DNA from: Sulfuritalea sp.
GTDB taxonomy: Bacteria; Pseudomonadota; Gammaproteobacteria; Burkholderiales; Rhodocyclaceae
Reading direction: 5' to 3'
DNA: 8,313 bases
Assembly (NCBI GenBank): GCA_022843505.1
Contig: JALHNN010000027.1
Span: 2,837-11,149 of the forward strand
Shown: piece after piece, positions 1 to 7,037 of the stretch
Numbering within the stretch: position 1 is the stretch's first letter
How the letters are laid out: each line of letters begins with the position of its first letter
Translations under genes and position numbers: made by a program
Notes under the pieces: model-generated
Database searches by the model: none
What the model was told of the DNA's origin: nothing
What the model saw: the letters and a program-made list of their open reading frames with translations, nothing else

Positions 1-509
1 CTGTTTCCCTTGCCGATGGCAGCGGACGTGGTAGCCCACTCGCCGACGCCATCCATCGTAAGTACCACCGCCTCGTCGAAGGGAGAAGCAAAAAAGGCTG
101 ACGCCGCATGGCTCTGGTGGTGTTCGGCAAACAACAGGCGACCACCATCGAAGTTCGGGTCGATGGATTTCAGTTCGCGCAGCAGCAGGTCTTTCTGGAA
201 AAGTTTTTCCTTCAGCCAAACTGGCATTGCCGTGCGGAATGACTGAAATCCGCGTGGGGCAAACGCCAGATAGGTTTCCAGCAATCGCTCGAACTTAAGA
301 AAGGGCTTGTCGTAAAAAACGACTCGATCCACATCATCAAGGCTGCATCCGGAAAACTCGAGGCAGAAGCGGATCGCATTCTTTGGAAAACCGGCATCGT
401 GCTTTTTGCGCGAAAAGCGCTCCTCCTGGGCAGCAGCGACTATCCGGCCGTCATCGATCAGCGCGGCCGCGCTGTCGTGATAGAGCGCCGACAGGCCGAG
501 AATTCGCAT
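1..509 (-). CDS. Carbamoyltransferase, NodU/CmcH/TobZ family, N-terminal part (3' end outside window)
   Basis: This is the first 169 codons of an O-carbamoyltransferase; the reading frame runs open off the left edge. The family transfers a carbamoyl group from carbamoyl phosphate, via carbamoyl-AMP, to a hydroxyl of a sugar or antibiotic. The visible part is the Kae1/YrdC-linked N-terminal ATPase-like domain. It shows the opening MRILGLSALYHDSAAAL with H11, EERFSRKKHD around residues 29-38, the metal-binding histidine motif EHHQSHAASAFF at 129-140, and TMDGVGEWAT at 151-160. These are the family hallmarks. Full-length members are usually near 550-620 residues, so roughly two thirds is missing here. 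The ATG at 509 lies 13 bases after the stop of the DUF5989 gene. No strong ribosome binding site is seen, so translational coupling is plausible. The context implies that a polysaccharide sugar is the acceptor. The family call is firm; the acceptor is inferred. Confidence 0.95.
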   Translation of the reverse strand, partial: MRILGLSALYHDSAAALIDDGRIVAAAQEERFSRKKHDAGFPKNAIRFCLEFSGCSLDDVDRVVFYDKPFLKFERLLETYLAFAPRGFQSFRTAMPVWLKEKLFQKDLLLRELKSIDPNFDGGRLLFAEHHQSHAASAFFASPFDEAVVLTMDGVGEWATTSAAIGKGN

Positions 510-522
510 TGTTTCGTCGGAG

Positions 523-672
523 TCAGAACAAGGTGTAGATGAAGGGCGCTACAACCGAACCTTGGGTCAGCAATACAAGGCCCCCAAAAATCGCAAGCAT
601 GACCAGCACCGGCACCAGCCAGTATTTCTTGCGCGCTTTGAGAAAGGCCAACAGTTCAGTGACGAAACTCAT
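523..672 (-). CDS. DUF5989 family small membrane protein (49 aa)
   Basis: This is a 49-residue single-pass membrane protein. It begins MSFVTELLAFLKARKKYW, continues with a hydrophobic segment at about residues 19-37 (LVPVLVMLAIFGGLVLLT), and ends QGSVVAPFIYTLF. The basic KARKKYW patch before the helix, the GS-VAPFIYTLF tail and the position between an SxtJ-like gene and a carbamoyltransferase match the DUF5989 family as I know it. The ATG at 672 has GGAG seven bases upstream and begins 18 bases after the SxtJ stop. The gene ends 13 bases before the carbamoyltransferase start. Its biochemical role is unknown. The conserved gene trio suggests that it helps anchor or assemble the carbamoylation step at the inner membrane, but that is inference. 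It is short enough to be missed by length-limited gene callers. Confidence 0.9.
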   Translation of the reverse strand: MSFVTELLAFLKARKKYWLVPVLVMLAIFGGLVLLTQGSVVAPFIYTLF

Positions 673-679
673 TCGGAGA

Positions 680-683
680 CTCC
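680..683 (-). promoter_or_regulatory. Ribosome binding site of the DUF5989 gene
   Basis: GGAG on the minus strand lies seven bases before the ATG at 672. It supports this short gene being translated and fixes its start. Confidence 0.65.
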
Positions 684-690
684 AGATAAC

Positions 691-1125
691 TTAAAACTGC
701 CTCGGCAGGCTGTCGGCCTGCGGCCCTGGCGGATCGCGGGAGATCCAGTAAGTTTGCAATCCGGGCTCAAACCGGCGCCGCAAAGGATCCTTGCCGAACA
801 TTCGCATCAGCAAACCGACGGGCACCACGCTCGTCAGGTAAATCAGGCCCAGCACCAGCGGACTGATCAGCTTGTGCAGCAAGAGGCCAAACTCGAACCA
901 GAGCCGGTTGAAGGGCCTGAGCAGCTTCGGCATGACTGCAGCGACAACCAGCAGCAGCAATCCAATACCGACCAAGGCATGTATTGGGTGCCCGCCAAAA
1001 GCCATCGGCCAGACACCCAGGATCAAGGCCAGTAGCGCGAAGAACATGCCAAAGACCCTGTCGCTGCTACGATTGGCTGGCTTGTCCGCGGGATCGCGGC
1101 CTGCCGATGCAATTGACTCTGTCAT
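691..1125 (-). CDS. SxtJ-like integral membrane protein
   Basis: This 144-residue protein has three predicted membrane segments at about residues 24-43, 49-66 and 86-110. A charged N-terminus (residues 1-23) precedes them and a soluble tail follows. The tail carries the SxtJ signature: GKDPLRRRFEP at 111-121, TYWISRD at 125-131 and the terminal PRQF. SxtJ was named from a saxitoxin cluster, and homologues sit beside carbamoyltransferases in polysaccharide loci; no enzymatic activity is established to my knowledge. The ATG at 1125 is preceded by GGAAG seven bases upstream. The gene follows the radical SAM gene by 52 bases and precedes the DUF5989 gene by 18 bases. The likely role is as a membrane partner of the downstream carbamoyltransferase. 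Family assignment is confident from the tail motif and neighbours; function is inferred. Confidence 0.87.
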   Translation of the reverse strand: MTESIASAGRDPADKPANRSSDRVFGMFFALLALILGVWPMAFGGHPIHALVGIGLLLLVVAAVMPKLLRPFNRLWFEFGLLLHKLISPLVLGLIYLTSVVPVGLLMRMFGKDPLRRRFEPGLQTYWISRDPPGPQADSLPRQF

Positions 1126-1157
1126 GGGTTCGCTTCCGAAGGTTGTCGAGTATCACC

Positions 1158-1175
1158 CCGTCCGGCGCAGGACGG
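1158..1175 (-). other. Small GC-rich hairpin in the gap before the SxtJ-like gene
   Basis: A perfect 6-base stem (CCGTCC / GGACGG on either strand) encloses a 6-base loop in the 52-base gap between the radical SAM stop and the SxtJ start. There is no following T-run, so it does not look like an intrinsic terminator. It could modulate mRNA decay or be chance in GC-rich DNA. Confidence 0.3.
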
Positions 1176-1177
1176 TA

Positions 1178-2155
1178 TCACAAGATCGTTCTGAGTTCCT
1201 CGCAGTCGCGACATAAAGCGGTCTCGATGCGACCGGTGACGAATTGCTCGCGCAGGCGGCGCATCGGCTCGCCGTTCCAGATCGCCTTCAGTGTCTGGTC
1301 GCGTACGTTACCCAAGGGCTCTTTCTTGTCATAGTCATAACAGCAGGGCACGACATCGCCGTCCCAGGTCACCGTCAGTGTTTCCCACGGACGGTTGCAG
1401 GAAACGTAGGATTTGCGCGCATCCTGCTTCTTCAGTACATTGAGCTGCCCGTCCTTGAGCTCGTTGATCTCCTGCGCGTCGCCGATCCAGGTACCGAAAC
1501 TCTTGGCACAGAACTCGTCTACACCGGGCACTTTCTCCCAATAGTCCTGCAATTGCTCGATGCTGTTTTTGTTGAGCTTGAAGTCGATCATGTTGACGAC
1601 TATGCGGGTCTTCACGCCCCGCTCACGCTTGCGCTCTAAATACTTGAACAGCTTTTCGCGGGAGCGTTCCCAGGCGTCCTCGACACCGCGGATGGCGAAG
1701 AAGGACTTGTCGTCATGTCCGTCGAGCGAAATGAAGAGCTGAGCCGGCGCGGAATCCAGCAACTGATCTATGACCCGGTCGGTGAACGTGATCGGATTGA
1801 CCGAAAGAACGGTGCTGACTCCCTTGGCTTCGGCATAAGCGATGAACTGATCCACCTCCCGGTGCATCAGGCTTTCACCGAAGTGATGCAGCGCGACCAA
1901 TTTGCCCGAGAGGTGCTGGGGGTTGTCCACCACCATTTCGTCGATGATCTTGCGGAAGACGTCGAGATCCATATAACCGATGTCTCGTGACATGTGCTTG
2001 GTCCGAGGGCACATCACGCATTTCATCGGGCAGTTGTTGGTCAACTCGATGTTGCAGACAAAGTAGGGTGTCGCGGCCGTCAGCGGACGGCGCGCAGCGG
2101 CGCGTTGCTTGCGACGGAAGCGCAGCTGTTTGCGAATGTCGCCAAACCAGCTCAT
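1178..2155 (-). CDS. Radical SAM/SPASM domain protein (325 aa)
   Basis: This is a radical S-adenosylmethionine enzyme with a C-terminal auxiliary-cluster domain. The [4Fe-4S]/SAM motif CPMKCVMC gives cysteines at 42, 46 and 49. FGESLMHREV at about 92-101 stands in for the usual GEPLLHPE SAM-contacting motif. LFISLDGHDD at about 140-149 is a typical barrel strand. The C-terminal domain shows a CX12GX4C pattern ending in a CC pair (C253, G266, C271, C272) and then C315-X2-C318, so five cysteines. That is fewer than the classical seven-Cys SPASM, and one auxiliary cluster is likely. The basic N-terminus (about residues 8-22) has no membrane helix. I chose ATG 2155, with GGGTG six bases upstream; GTG 2164 is an in-frame alternative. 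It lies 55 bases after the amidotransferase gene. Locus context suggests a sugar or glycan-precursor modification, but the substrate is unknown. Confidence 0.93.
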   Translation of the reverse strand: MSWFGDIRKQLRFRRKQRAAARRPLTAATPYFVCNIELTNNCPMKCVMCPRTKHMSRDIGYMDLDVFRKIIDEMVVDNPQHLSGKLVALHHFGESLMHREVDQFIAYAEAKGVSTVLSVNPITFTDRVIDQLLDSAPAQLFISLDGHDDKSFFAIRGVEDAWERSREKLFKYLERKRERGVKTRIVVNMIDFKLNKNSIEQLQDYWEKVPGVDEFCAKSFGTWIGDAQEINELKDGQLNVLKKQDARKSYVSCNRPWETLTVTWDGDVVPCCYDYDKKEPLGNVRDQTLKAIWNGEPMRRLREQFVTGRIETALCRDCEELRTIL

Positions 2156-2160
2156 GCGCC

Positions 2161-2178
2161 GCACCCGTGCACAGGTGC
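2161..2178 (-). other. Possible hairpin overlapping the start region of the radical SAM gene
   Basis: On the minus strand GCACC and GGTGC form a 5-base stem around an 8-base loop. It lies five bases before ATG 2155, with the GGGTG ribosome-binding-like bases in its 3' arm. The same GCACCTG word also occurs just upstream at about 2182-2188. It might restrain initiation, but it is short and may be chance. Confidence 0.2.
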
Positions 2179-2210
2179 CCGCAGGTGCCGATATTCGTCA
2201 AAGCCGTCAT

Positions 2211-4142
2211 TCATCGCTGCCATGCCTCCTGCCACGATTGGAACATCAGGATGCTCCAAAGTTCGTACTGCCGATTGCGCCGTCCGCTCAAGTGCTCGCC
2301 CCATGCCTGTCGAACGGTTACCGGGTCAAAATATCCCTCCCGCCGCAAGCGCGATTCGTCGAGAAGGCTTTCGCCCCAGTCCCGCAACGGCCCCCGAAGC
2401 CAATCGTGAATCGGCAAGGCAAATCCCGACTTGGGACGCTCGACAAGCTTACGCGGTACGTAACGGTCAAGGATGTCACGCAGAATCTGCTTGCCACCGC
2501 GCGGTCCGATACGATAGGCAAGCGGCAGGGACCAAAGGAACTCAAACAATCGGTGGTCCAGAAAAGGCGCTCTCGTCTCAAGGCTCACGCCCATGGCCGC
2601 CCGGTCGATTTTGACCAGAATGTCGTCAGGAAGGTAGTTTACCGTATCGGCCAGCATCATTGACTCGGTAAAACTGTGCCTTCCGCTCCAGGGATCACCG
2701 CCTCGCTGAAAGGGGAGTTCCGCCGACGTGGCTCCGAGTACCGGGTTGCCGCCGCCCCAGAAACTCGCAATCCGCCGATAGGCATCGCGTGGGCTATCAG
2801 CGGTCAGAAGGGTGGCGAGCTTGTGAAGTTTTTCCCCCGGCTGGCGAACCGCTATCAGACGCCCAAGCACCGCGTCCCAGGTCGACGGAGAGGCCGCCAA
2901 CAGCGTCTGGCCCAGCAGTTTGCGTATCCAATCAGGCAAGCACCCCAGCCGACGCCAGAGCGGCTCGGTCCAAATATAGCGGTTGTAACCGCCAAAGATC
3001 TCGTCGCCACCATCACCGGAAAGTGCCACTGTCACATCCCCGCGCGCCACTCGCGATACCAGGATTGTCGGCAGTTGCGAGGCGTCGGCGAACGGTTCGC
3101 TGTAATAGGTCGGCAACTGCGGTATCAGCGCCAGCGCATCCGCAGCCTCCAGCCGGCACTCGCTGTGCGCAGTGCCGAGGTGGGCGGCCACGCGCGCGGC
3201 ATGAGCGGATTCGTCATAGGAGGAATCGGCGAACCCTATCGTGAAGCTGCGTACCGGCACTGCGGCTACCGACTGCATCAACGCGACGATAGTCGAGGAG
3301 TCGATGCCACCGGAGAGAAAGGCGCCCAGCGGCACCTCGGCAACCATCTGGTTGCGCACTGATTCGCGCAGCAGGTCGTGAGCTATTGCGACGGCCTCCG
3401 GCTCGCTACCGCGGAACGGCTCCGCCGCCGCCCGCGTCGCCGCCTCGACTGTCGACCAGTAGGCCAGCCTCGACTGCTGCCAGTGTCCGTTGCGCCTGCT
3501 CAGCGTCACGACCGTCCCTGGCTCGAGCTTGGCGATTCCCGGATGGATGGTTAGCGGCGCCGGGATGCAGTTGCGCGCGGCAAGAAGCGCGAGCGCCGCA
3601 CGATCGATGCCGCCGCGAAAGCCGGGATGAGCGCGTAGCGCCGCCAGGTCAGAAGCAAACAGGAAGCTGTCGCCCTGCCAGCCGTAATAGAGAGGCTTTT
3701 CGCCGAAACGATCGCGGCAAAGATACAGGCTGCGCTCGGCGCGATCCCATAGCGCGAAGGCGAACATGCCTACGCAACGGCCCAGCGTCACCTCGAGTCC
3801 CCAAGCCTCAACGGCAGCGAGTAGCACCTCGGTATCCGAGCTGCCGACAAAATGGCTGCAAAAGCCCTCGAGTTTGCGCCGCAACTCAGGATGGTTGTAG
3901 ATCTCCCCGTTGTAGGCGATGACAAAACGTCCGGATACCGAAGTCATCGGCTGCCGTCCCTGGGCTCCAAGGCCCACCACGGACAGTCGCCGATGCGCCA
4001 GTCCGATCACGCCATCCTCGCCTAGCCAGCAGCCCTCTTCGTCCGGGCCACGCCGCACCATCGCCGCGGCCATGCGGCCGAGCGTATCCAGTCCGGCGTT
4101 GCGCTCGCATCCTGAACCAAGGAAACCGCCGAAGCCGCACAT
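2211..4142 (-). CDS. Glutamine-dependent amidotransferase, asparagine synthetase B-like (643 aa)
   Basis: AsnB-type enzymes take ammonia from glutamine and ligate it to a carboxylate activated as acyl-AMP. The N-terminal class II glutaminase domain (about 1-200) begins Met-Cys, so C2 is the nucleophile. It carries RRGPDEEG at 30-37, NGEIYN at 78-83, SDTE at 102-105 and RDRFGEKPLYY at 143-153. The C-terminal synthetase domain has the PP-loop SGGIDSS at 277-283, YDES at 309-312, SGDGGDE at 375-381 and DILVKIDRAAMGVSLETRAP at 507-526. All catalytic motifs look intact. ATG 4142 was chosen because it exposes C2; a longer in-frame extension to 4250 would bury it and overlap the upstream gene. The start is four bases past the glycosyltransferase stop, so coupling is likely. 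At 643 residues it is longer than E. coli AsnB (554). In this locus a uronic-acid carboxylate is a more likely substrate than free aspartate; that is inference. Confidence 0.94.
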   Translation of the reverse strand: MCGFGGFLGSGCERNAGLDTLGRMAAAMVRRGPDEEGCWLGEDGVIGLAHRRLSVVGLGAQGRQPMTSVSGRFVIAYNGEIYNHPELRRKLEGFCSHFVGSSDTEVLLAAVEAWGLEVTLGRCVGMFAFALWDRAERSLYLCRDRFGEKPLYYGWQGDSFLFASDLAALRAHPGFRGGIDRAALALLAARNCIPAPLTIHPGIAKLEPGTVVTLSRRNGHWQQSRLAYWSTVEAATRAAAEPFRGSEPEAVAIAHDLLRESVRNQMVAEVPLGAFLSGGIDSSTIVALMQSVAAVPVRSFTIGFADSSYDESAHAARVAAHLGTAHSECRLEAADALALIPQLPTYYSEPFADASQLPTILVSRVARGDVTVALSGDGGDEIFGGYNRYIWTEPLWRRLGCLPDWIRKLLGQTLLAASPSTWDAVLGRLIAVRQPGEKLHKLATLLTADSPRDAYRRIASFWGGGNPVLGATSAELPFQRGGDPWSGRHSFTESMMLADTVNYLPDDILVKIDRAAMGVSLETRAPFLDHRLFEFLWSLPLAYRIGPRGGKQILRDILDRYVPRKLVERPKSGFALPIHDWLRGPLRDWGESLLDESRLRREGYFDPVTVRQAWGEHLSGRRNRQYELWSILMFQSWQEAWQR

Positions 4143-4146
4143 CGCA

Positions 4147-5295
4147 TCAGCCGCCGACGTAGAGCTGCCGATATTGCAGCCCGATTGCCGGCAGTGAAAA
4201 GTGCTCCGCGATTCGGCGCCGCGAAGCCTCCGCCAGCCGGGCAAGCACATCCGGCCCGGCGTCGATCAACTCGCAAATGGCGTCAGATAGCGCAACGACA
4301 TCGCCCGGCGGTACCACTCGCCCGCAATTCCCAACCAAGGTGCCAGCATCGCCGATATCCGAAACCACACAGGGCACGCCGGCGGCCATCGCTTCTCCGA
4401 TTGCGTTGGGAAACGCGTCGCCCCAAAGCGACGGCAGCACTGCGATGTCAATGGCCTGCAAGAGCGAGCTGACATCGGAACGTTCGCCAAGCAGGTGTAC
4501 CTTGCCGCGCAGTCCGAACCGATCCAGGGCGCTCATCAACTCCGGGTTGTCAGAAGACATTCCGGCACCGGCAAACAACAGCTGGGCATTAGCCGTACGC
4601 TCCACGATTCTCGCCCCGGCTTTTAGCATCACGAAGTGGCCCTTCATCGGGTGAAGCCGAGCGATCTGCCCGATGACGATGCTTGCTGGTCTAAGCCCCA
4701 ATTCCCTACGCATGCGGTCCCTCGCCTGCGGATCGGGGCGAAAGATTTCGAGGTCGAAACCGTTGGGAATCACCGTCCGTCGCCCGGGAAAAAACCCGAT
4801 CCGCTCATGCTGGTCCGCGCTAAGGCGCGAGTTGTAGATGATCGTGTCGGGATGGCGGGAAAGCAGGGAGCTGATCCTGATCAGCGCCGCAGTGAGTCTT
4901 GACTCGTTGCGTAGCGAGTACAAGGTCTGGCGAACATTCCAGATCAGCCTTGGCCTCGGCTGGACCAAGCCCGCCATCAGGCTGGCTGCCAAGTTTCCGT
5001 GGTACATCCAGCCTTGGATGTGGGTCGGCGCAAAGCGCTTGGCGGCAAGGACGATGTTTCGCACCACGGCTGGCGTTGGCAAAGTACCGCGCCCCATTCC
5101 GGCAAAGCTCACGGGAACGCCTAGCGCTTCGATTGTATCGGCCAGCGGTCCCCTATCCATCAGGGAAACGACTCCGGATCGCAGTTCGCCGCGGGTTTCC
5201 TGCAGTACCTTGCACAACATCACTTCGGCCCCGCCGGTACCCAGGCCCGTGATCACATGCAGAACTGCAGGCCGTTCCTCAGGCAGTTCCGGCAT
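4147..5295 (-). CDS. Glycosyltransferase family 4 (GT-B fold), 382 aa
   Basis: This is a retaining GT4-type transferase that would add a sugar from an NDP-sugar to a lipid-linked glycan at the cytoplasmic face of the inner membrane. The N-terminal acceptor domain opens VLHVITGLGTGGAEVML at about 11-27, with the GGAE loop. The C-terminal donor domain shows VIPNGFD at 175-181, GQIARLHPMKGH at 209-220 (R213 and K218 in the phosphate-contacting positions) and LWGDAFPNAIGEAMAAGVP at 290-308. In the usual EX7E motif the first acidic residue is Asp (D293) rather than Glu, paired with E301. There is no signal peptide or obvious membrane helix. The start ATG overlaps the end of the preceding glycosyltransferase by 17 bases, and the stop is four bases before the amidotransferase ATG. 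Donor and acceptor sugars cannot be read from sequence. Confidence 0.93.
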   Translation of the reverse strand: MPELPEERPAVLHVITGLGTGGAEVMLCKVLQETRGELRSGVVSLMDRGPLADTIEALGVPVSFAGMGRGTLPTPAVVRNIVLAAKRFAPTHIQGWMYHGNLAASLMAGLVQPRPRLIWNVRQTLYSLRNESRLTAALIRISSLLSRHPDTIIYNSRLSADQHERIGFFPGRRTVIPNGFDLEIFRPDPQARDRMRRELGLRPASIVIGQIARLHPMKGHFVMLKAGARIVERTANAQLLFAGAGMSSDNPELMSALDRFGLRGKVHLLGERSDVSSLLQAIDIAVLPSLWGDAFPNAIGEAMAAGVPCVVSDIGDAGTLVGNCGRVVPPGDVVALSDAICELIDAGPDVLARLAEASRRRIAEHFSLPAIGLQYRQLYVGG

Positions 5296-6364
5296 TCAGC
5301 CACGCCTGCAAGATATCTACAACCGATTCGAGCCGGTGCTGGTCGGGCACCAAGCTGCGGCGCCCCTCACCACGTTGGCTCGGCTTTACCTCGGCCATCG
5401 CTGTCGCAAAGCCGGCTTCTGCTGACGCTATCACGACCACGCCAGGAGGCAGGGTTTCCGCCAACTCCACCAGGCCGCCGCATTCCGGCGTCGCGATTAC
5501 CGGCAGTCCGTATGCCAGTGCCTCCAGGGCGACGTTCGGCATGCCTTCCCAACGCGAAGGCATCAACAGGACCTCCGCCGCCAGGAAATACGCCTCCGGC
5601 GAGGCCTGAAAGCCGAGGAACCGCACCCGATCCGCAACCCCCCGTGTCTTGGCTCTCTCCTCCAGTTCTTCACGCAGAGGCCCATCTCCGAGAATCCACA
5701 GGCGCTGGTTCCGCGGATCGAGTGTCGCGAACATGTCAATCAGTCGATCGAACCCCTTCTGGTATGTCAGTCTGCCGCAAGCCAGGAACACCACCTCATT
5801 GGGACTCGTATCGATCAACTGTCCTTCAATCGTGTGTCGCCTCCCGGTAGTAACCGGATTCGGCAAGACCCTTGCCCGGTATGCCGCAGCGCCAAGATAC
5901 GACGCCAGTTCCGCGCGCATGCGCTGCGACGAACAAATCACTAGGTCGGCAAAACGATATAGCAGCCAGTATCCGAGCCTGGTAAGGCGAGGCGACCGAG
6001 TGTTCGGCAAGCTAAGCGACGGCAGATTCGCTTCTCGGATCCATAGCCTGACTCCCTTCGGAAACAGCCAGCGAATTGCCAGCAACAACAGATTTACGTA
6101 GCCGAAGGTCGAATACACGACAGTGGGACGCAACTTCCAGATCAGGCCAAGCAGCGGGCCAAAAGAATTGCGCAGTCTCCTGCTATCGAGATCATGCAAC
6201 CCCACCTGGGCCGACAGACTGATCCGAAACGGCCCCGTCGAGTCAAAGACCGCCAGATGACAGGCAATGCCTCGCTCGGCAAGCGAATTGATCATCGCCA
6301 GAGTGACGCGCTCGGCACCGCCGCCGGCGAAGCTCGGCAAAACCGCGAGGAATGGCCCGGTCAT
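5279..6364 (-). CDS. Glycosyltransferase family 4 (GT-B fold), 361 aa
   Basis: This is a second GT4 enzyme, clearly distinct from its neighbour. The N-terminal domain starts LAVLPSFAGGGAERVTLAM at 6-24, carrying the GGGAERV glycine-rich loop common in N-acetylhexosamine transferases of the PglA/PglJ/WbpH type. The donor domain has VLPNPV at 166-171, CGRLTYQKGFDRLI at 196-209 (R198, K203), ILGDGPL at 224-230 and a canonical EX7E in EGMPNVALEALAYGLPVIAT (E273, E281). ATG 6364 follows the deacetylase stop by 25 bases with only a weak ribosome binding site. Its last 17 bases overlap the next glycosyltransferase. The likely role is adding one residue of the repeat unit. A GalNAc or GlcNAc-type donor is a guess from the N-terminal motif, and interesting beside a PIG-L deacetylase. 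Confidence 0.94.
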   Translation of the reverse strand: MTGPFLAVLPSFAGGGAERVTLAMINSLAERGIACHLAVFDSTGPFRISLSAQVGLHDLDSRRLRNSFGPLLGLIWKLRPTVVYSTFGYVNLLLLAIRWLFPKGVRLWIREANLPSLSLPNTRSPRLTRLGYWLLYRFADLVICSSQRMRAELASYLGAAAYRARVLPNPVTTGRRHTIEGQLIDTSPNEVVFLACGRLTYQKGFDRLIDMFATLDPRNQRLWILGDGPLREELEERAKTRGVADRVRFLGFQASPEAYFLAAEVLLMPSRWEGMPNVALEALAYGLPVIATPECGGLVELAETLPPGVVVIASAEAGFATAMAEVKPSQRGEGRRSLVPDQHRLESVVDILQAWLNAGTA

Positions 6365-6389
6365 TCTGCGCTACATGCAGATTGATATT

Positions 6390-7037
6390 TCAGACGATGT
6401 ACCGAATAACCTCGAAGCATTCCGCAAACTCGCAGCCGATCTGCACGCCGCGCGCGTGCGCCAGCGAATAGACGAACCGCTCCGACATGTAGGCCTTTCC
6501 AGCTTGCGAGCGATATTCCATCAGGGCATCGGCCTTGCGCCGAACATGGCGTTCCTCAAGCCTGACGAAGCAGGTGGTGTTGAACGATAAATTGTTCCAG
6601 ATCAGTTCGTACCCGAGGATAGTCCTGTTCTTGAACGCCCGCAGACCCTCAGCCGCCACGGTCGAATGATCCTGGTGCAAGTCATTCAGCGAGGGCATCA
6701 GCACGATGTCCGTCGGCCGCTGCTGTCGGATCTCAATCAGGTGCTCTAGGATGTCCTGGCGGACATAGTTGAGTTTTCGCACCTCGTATTCGTAAGCAAT
6801 CACATTTGCAGCACTAATGCCGAGAGCCGAGGTTGCATTCATCACTTCCTTGCGCAGCGTGCCCTTTGGCAGCCCATTGGGCAGGGACTTGTCCGCCGTG
6901 GAGAACGCGACATAAGTAACATTCGAGCCTTGTTCCACAAGCCTCGCAATCGTTCCCCCACATCCCAGTTCGCCGTCATCCGTATGTGGTGCTAGTACCA
7001 GCACGTCAAGGCCGCGCGTGAAATCAAGTGGACTCAT
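6390..7037 (-). CDS. PIG-L/LmbE family N-acetyl sugar deacetylase (215 aa)
   Basis: PIG-L enzymes are zinc-dependent deacetylases that remove the acetyl group from GlcNAc-type sugars (GlcNAc-PI, MshB, BshB) or related metabolites. The Rossmann-like domain opens VLVLAPHTDDGELGCGGTI at 12-30. H18 and D21 fit the metal ligands and D20 the catalytic base of the AHPDDE motif. NDLHQDHSTVAAEG at 118-131 supplies the third ligand from the H121/H124 pair. The length is normal for the family and there is no signal peptide. The ATG at 7037 has GAGGAG five bases upstream and overlaps the acetyltransferase stop by 14 bases. Lying between an acetyltransferase and two glycosyltransferases, it probably works on a sugar nucleotide or lipid-linked intermediate to expose an amine. 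The family call is firm; the substrate is inferred. Confidence 0.93.
   Translation of the reverse strand: MSPLDFTRGLDVLVLAPHTDDGELGCGGTIARLVEQGSNVTYVAFSTADKSLPNGLPKGTLRKEVMNATSALGISAANVIAYEYEVRKLNYVRQDILEHLIEIRQQRPTDIVLMPSLNDLHQDHSTVAAEGLRAFKNRTILGYELIWNNLSFNTTCFVRLEERHVRRKADALMEYRSQAGKAYMSERFVYSLAHARGVQIGCEFAECFEVIRYIV

Noticed and set aside
562..1035. Plus-strand 157-residue Gln/His-rich frame
   Set aside because: It is the complement of the SxtJ-like and DUF5989 genes; its Gln/His richness comes from reading their Leu/Val/Met-rich codons backwards.
1158..1175. Intrinsic terminator after the second radical SAM gene
   Set aside because: The stem is only six pairs and no T-run follows it in the direction of transcription.
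1875..2210. 111-residue minus-strand frame starting right after the amidotransferase stop
   Set aside because: It runs out of frame through the radical SAM core, has no recognisable domain, and has no good ribosome binding site of its own.
2676..3362. Long plus-strand frames opposite the amidotransferase gene, up to about 228 residues
   Set aside because: They are Arg/Pro/Ala-rich complements of a clearly coding GC-rich gene, and no family is recognisable.
4143..4250. Upstream in-frame extension of the amidotransferase to an earlier start
   Set aside because: It would hide the essential N-terminal Cys2 and overlap the upstream glycosyltransferase by over 100 bases; ATG 4142 gives the correct Met-Cys start.
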